From: Verrucomicrobiia bacterium DG1235 | GTDB taxonomy: Bacteria; Verrucomicrobiota; Verrucomicrobiia; Opitutales; Opitutaceae | Assembly (NCBI GenBank): GCA_000155695.1 | Contig: DS990592.1 | Span: 1,574,556 to 1,638,555 of the forward strand | DNA length: 64,000 bases | Direction of reading: 5' to 3' | Part shown: positions 61,117 through 64,000 of the stretch, piece by piece | How positions within the stretch are numbered: the first letter of the stretch is position 1 | Layout of the letters: each line of letters begins with the position of its first letter | Program-made: the position numbers and the translations under genes | The notes under the pieces: generated by a model | Database searches by the model: none | Told to the model about the DNA's origin: nothing | The model's input: the letters and a program-made list of their open reading frames with translations, nothing else

Positions 61117-62040
61117 CTAACAGATACGTCCAAGTTTCGCTGCTTTGCTATGTCCCGGAGGATTTATGCCAATCCAACGTTCGTCGATCGGTTCGCTCGC
61201 CCTTTGGTAGCGGCTATCGCTCGAGATACGTAGCGTGTTCTTTGTCTTATTATCAACCGAGGCATGGACCAAAAACATTCCAAATGTCAGGAAATCGCCC
61301 GCCTCGAATTCTGTACTCAACCAACGACCGCCAAACGAATCCCGCACCGCTGGCGGATTCTTGGAAAGCGTGCCTGTAAAGGTCCAGCCCCCATCGTCAG
61401 CCCGCTTCTTCTGCTCTGGCTTATTCTCGCAATAGCTGTCCACGTCGCGAAAAACATAGCGTTCGAGCTTGTCCATTCGCTTGTGCGAACCTTCCAGAAT
61501 CATCAAGCCGCCCAGCTCGTATGAGATATCTCCATACGGCTGCCAACAGGTCATATGCTGGTGCGTGCCGCGGCCCATGTACGGCAAGTCACAGTGGGGA
61601 TTGGTCCCCTTACCGGGACGCATCGCCCGCAACCAGGTAAAATCGTAGTGCTTGATTTCCTCCCCATATAGCTGGCGATAAAAGTCTGTCAGCCTTCCTG
61701 AATACAAAAGTTCCTGCACGCTCTCGCTCTCCCGCGCCGCATCAGGCATGAAGCAAAGTCCTTCACCCGGCTTGCAACGCGCCTCATCCTGCGGGTAAGC
61801 CGGATCGAGAATGCCGTCGGCTGCCAAATGGCTCGTAATCGAAGAACGGGCCGCCAGCACCTTGTCGCGATCGAGATAACCGCGCATGTACAAGTAACCG
61901 TCCTCTTCGAGCCGACGACGAAGCTCCGGAAACTCTGTGGCTGCATCGGAAGAATCTCTCAACAAGCCGACCTTGTCCTCAGACATGTCGAGCTCGTGGC
62001 CATAGGAAGTCAGCTGCGGGATGGGGTAAGTCGTTTTCAT
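61117..62040 (-). CDS. phytanoyl-CoA dioxygenase (PhyH) family protein
   Basis: An Fe(II)/2-oxoglutarate-dependent oxygenase of about 307 residues. The iron triad is seen in PHCDLPYMGRGTH (H-x-D) and MFLVHASVDN (distal His), followed by RISSDSRYQR with the 2-oxoglutarate arginine. Start ATG 62040 (MKTTYPIPQL) is preferred; the in-frame upstream start adds 11 hydrophobic residues. It is the first gene of a PhyH-ferritin-like-creatininase-AKR operon, divergent from an AraC regulator 100 bp away. Many bacterial PhyH enzymes demethylate or hydroxylate small molecules; its substrate is unknown. Confidence 0.88.
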   Translation of the reverse strand: MKTTYPIPQLTSYGHELDMSEDKVGLLRDSSDAATEFPELRRRLEEDGYLYMRGYLDRDKVLAARSSITSHLAADGILDPAYPQDEARCKPGEGLCFMPDAARESESVQELLYSGRLTDFYRQLYGEEIKHYDFTWLRAMRPGKGTNPHCDLPYMGRGTHQHMTCWQPYGDISYELGGLMILEGSHKRMDKLERYVFRDVDSYCENKPEQKKRADDGGWTFTGTLSKNPPAVRDSFGGRWLSTEFEAGDFLTFGMFLVHASVDNKTKNTLRISSDSRYQRASEPIDERWIGINPPGHSKAAKLGRIC

Positions 62041-62140
62041 GGGCACTAGTAACGTTGTTAATAACGAACCCACACGATACCCGAAAAACCGTTTTCATTA
62101 AATGGTTGTAATGGGAATTCACATGTAGATTTTGGGAATT

Positions 62141-62989
62141 ATGCCGTTTTCGCAAAAGCTACGCCTCGGATCCTGGCTCAAGGCCCCTATTCGCAGCAGT
62201 CTCGGTATTATCTCCCTTGCAGGTGCCCTGCAAGACACCAAAGGCATCAACCCCAAGGCCATGCGCACTTTGGGCAACTACGCCTTGATTTTTATACGTT
62301 CTGGTCAGGGAACCTACTCAGATGCCCACGGACTGAAACACCCCTTCGCAGCGGGCGACGTCATCCAAGTCTTTCCCGATTTAGCCCACGCCTACGGCCC
62401 AGACCACTCCGGACGCTGGGAACAAGCCTACGTCGTTTTTAACGGACCCCAATTCAACCTGCTGCGGCAAGCGGGCATTCTCACCCCAGAGAATCCCATC
62501 TGGCAGCTCGGCCCCGTGGAGTACTGGCAGCGACGACTCGAGGAGGTTTTCCCCGAAGCAGCGCCGCAGGGCGACTCCGCCTCAACCCGTACCATGGGAC
62601 GCTTCACCAGCTTGATCACCGACATGGCAGCCACCCAAGCCGAGTCCAAGCAATCCCCGCAGCAGGCTTGGCTGGGCGAAAGCATGCGCCTCCTTGCGGA
62701 ACCAAGCTCCAAAACCTGGCTCACTCCTCAGGAAGCGGCTCAAAGCGTGGGCCTAAGCTACGAGAACTTTCGCAAGCTCTTCGCCAAACACGTCGGCGAA
62801 TCCCCCGCCGCCTTCCAAAAGCGACGCCGCATCGAGCACGCATGCGCCATGATCTACCAAAGCTCCCGCTCCTTCAAGGAACTCGCGGACGAGCATGGAT
62901 TCTGCGACGTCTTCCATTTCTCAAAAGTCTTCTCCCAAGTCATGGGCGAATCCCCCTCCGACTACCGCAAACGCGTCAAAGGGCAATAA
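62141..62989 (+). CDS. AraC family transcriptional regulator
   Basis: A 282-residue regulator with an N-terminal cupin-like arm (about 40-115; LIFIRSGQGTYSD, FAAGDVIQVFPDLAHAYGP) and a C-terminal AraC domain (about 185-280). The helix-turn-helix elements are in QEAAQSVGLSYENFRKLFAK and FKELADEHGFCDVFHFSKVF, ending ESPSDYRKRV. ATG 62141 is preferred over an in-frame TTG at 62132. It is divergent from the PhyH operon, so it is its likely controller. Twelve bases separate it from the convergent gene on the right. Confidence 0.9.
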   Translation: MPFSQKLRLGSWLKAPIRSSLGIISLAGALQDTKGINPKAMRTLGNYALIFIRSGQGTYSDAHGLKHPFAAGDVIQVFPDLAHAYGPDHSGRWEQAYVVFNGPQFNLLRQAGILTPENPIWQLGPVEYWQRRLEEVFPEAAPQGDSASTRTMGRFTSLITDMAATQAESKQSPQQAWLGESMRLLAEPSSKTWLTPQEAAQSVGLSYENFRKLFAKHVGESPAAFQKRRRIEHACAMIYQSSRSFKELADEHGFCDVFHFSKVFSQVMGESPSDYRKRVKGQ

Positions 62990-63000
62990 GAGCCGGCTGG

Positions 63001-64000
63001 TTACTCCGGCTTCCAGTCCTCCGGTCGCGTGTAGTTTTCGAAGGTTGGATCTTCCGCCGCCATCTTCAAGAATACGTCTAACGGAACCACTTCGAAGGCT
63101 GGACCTAATCCGTCAAAAATCGACTTCACTCGCGTGATATCACTCCACTGCCGGACATGTAGGAGTAGGAAGTAGGGCCGCTTCTCATTGATCGCTGCCA
63201 GCTCACGCAAGTCAGCCTGCACCTCCGCTTCTGGGCGCCCCGGAGCCATGTAGTAGTCGTACGACAGCATCGCACGCCCATCCTGATGCGTGAACGTATA
63301 GGCCGGAGCGTACCCATTGATGAAGCCCACCGCCTCCGGCATTTCTTCATAATACACATCGATCACCGACTGAGGCAGATCAGGGTTTCCTTCGACCGAC
63401 GCTCCCTCCGAATAGTCCATGATTTCAAAAACGCTTAGGTCTAGCGTCTCCATATACTCCCGCGACTTCTGCAAGACGGTTGGTAGCTTGTCGCGCGGAA
63501 TGGCCTTCGAGTACATGTAGCCCGGACCAGAAAGCCCGCCGATAAATAGATCGTTCGGAGTGGCCTGATCGTAGAACATCTCAAGCATCGAAGGACCCAT
63601 CCAAAGCCAATTCGGCGTCACTTGCCATGCGTAGGGGATCTCTCCCCTTCCCGGTCTCGTCCATGCCCCGATACCCAATGAATCGGTTTGGACTGCAGCG
63701 ATGTACACCTTCTTCTCAGGCTCGTAGCGAACGCCTTCCTCCACGTTGTGATTATTCTTGAATTCAAAATCTGGAGACAGCGGCACCTGCGTATTGAAGC
63801 TCATGTTCGGTAAAGTGTGCAGGCCCGAGACACGGATCAGATGCGAAGACGCCAGCTTCACGTGGTCGCGCTCCTTGTCCTTCTTGTAGGAATGCCAACC
63901 AAAGCACATCCCCATCTCGTTCATCTCAGAGAGAAGCTTATCGGCGAGCCTATATTCGTCCGCTTCCGCCGGATCATCCGCATCCGTTGAAAGATCCGTG
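63001..64000 (-). CDS. GxGYxYP-domain glycoside-hydrolase-like protein (N-terminal part outside window)
   Basis: The minus-strand frame stays open to the window edge (ADEYRLADKLLSE precedes the first internal ATG at 63924), so the N-terminus lies to the right. GGLSGPGYMYSKAIP is the hallmark of the GxGYxYP family of putative glycoside hydrolases, and WQVTPNWLWMGPSMLEMFYD fits the same C-terminal domain. GYAPAYTFTHQDGRAMLSYDY and LLLHVRQWSD follow. The family is secreted and linked to glycan use in Bacteroidota and Verrucomicrobia, with no firm activity that I can name. Here the last Tyr-Pro of the motif is Tyr-Ser. Confidence 0.8.
   Translation of the reverse strand, partial: TDLSTDADDPAEADEYRLADKLLSEMNEMGMCFGWHSYKKDKERDHVKLASSHLIRVSGLHTLPNMSFNTQVPLSPDFEFKNNHNVEEGVRYEPEKKVYIAAVQTDSLGIGAWTRPGRGEIPYAWQVTPNWLWMGPSMLEMFYDQATPNDLFIGGLSGPGYMYSKAIPRDKLPTVLQKSREYMETLDLSVFEIMDYSEGASVEGNPDLPQSVIDVYYEEMPEAVGFINGYAPAYTFTHQDGRAMLSYDYYMAPGRPEAEVQADLRELAAINEKRPYFLLLHVRQWSDITRVKSIFDGLGPAFEVVPLDVFLKMAAEDPTFENYTRPEDWKPE

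Overview
The window looks like chromosome from a free-living, probably marine, Gram-negative heterotroph. The best guess is Verrucomicrobiota, class Opitutia (Pelagicoccus/Puniceicoccus-like). The cues are a TonB-dependent receptor beside a complete TonB/ExbB/ExbD set, many secreted polysaccharide-directed proteins (heparinase II/III, BNR-type, GxGYxYP), a secreted protein ending in a YRVESSVDLENW-type element of the sort I associate with Verrucomicrobia, and start codons that mostly lack a Shine-Dalgarno sequence. This placement is inference; there is no rRNA or ribosomal protein to anchor it. I see no transposase, integrase, CRISPR array or prophage.

Layout. (1) 1-5.8 kb: the end of a serine-palmitoyltransferase-like gene, an AT-rich orphan secreted protein, a stretch of gene relics (a 160-bp copy of the PLP enzyme and a decayed TonB-receptor N-terminus), then an intact TonB-dependent receptor. 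(2) 5.9-11.4 kb: a seven-gene TonB2/TtpC-like energy-transduction operon (DUF3450, two ExbB, two ExbD, TonB, TPR), followed by an S9 peptidase. (3) 13.5-20.8 kb, minus strand: three glycosyltransferases, an SDR, a secreted beta-sandwich protein and recN, then tRNA-Val(GAC). (4) 21.6-24.4 kb: an M61 peptidase and an AraC regulator.

(5) 24.6-38.0 kb is the most striking part: two plus-strand corrinoid methyl-transfer operons, each with a divergent AraC-type regulator. Operon I carries a MetH-activation-domain-like protein, a UroD-corrinoid fusion shaped like chloromethane methyltransferase CmuA, a MetV-MetF fusion, a methyl-THF:corrinoid methyltransferase-like protein, an amidohydrolase and a 2Fe-2S/ASKHA corrinoid-reactivating ATPase. 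Operon II carries a second UroD protein, a stand-alone corrinoid protein, a UroD-thioredoxin fusion, a G3E GTPase and a DUF1638 protein. Together they could strip a methyl group from an unknown donor, pass it through cobalamin to tetrahydrofolate and oxidise it. The donor cannot be read from the sequence.

(6) 38.1-50.3 kb: an orphan protein and a sodium:solute symporter, then an eight-gene minus-strand operon joining a heparinase-type lyase, two dehydrogenases, secreted proteins, an S51 peptidase, NagA and NagB, which suggests use of an amino-sugar-containing glycoconjugate. (7) 50.4-53.0 kb: a sialidase-like protein and an M28 peptidase. (8) 53.0-57.9 kb, minus: a Gfo/Idh/MocA oxidoreductase, threonine dehydrogenase, KBL and a BNR-type secreted protein. 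(9) 58.0-62.0 kb, minus: a PhyH oxygenase, a ferritin-like protein, a creatininase-family hydrolase and an aldo/keto reductase, with a divergent AraC regulator. (10) The right edge holds the C-terminal part of a GxGYxYP-domain glycoside-hydrolase-like protein.
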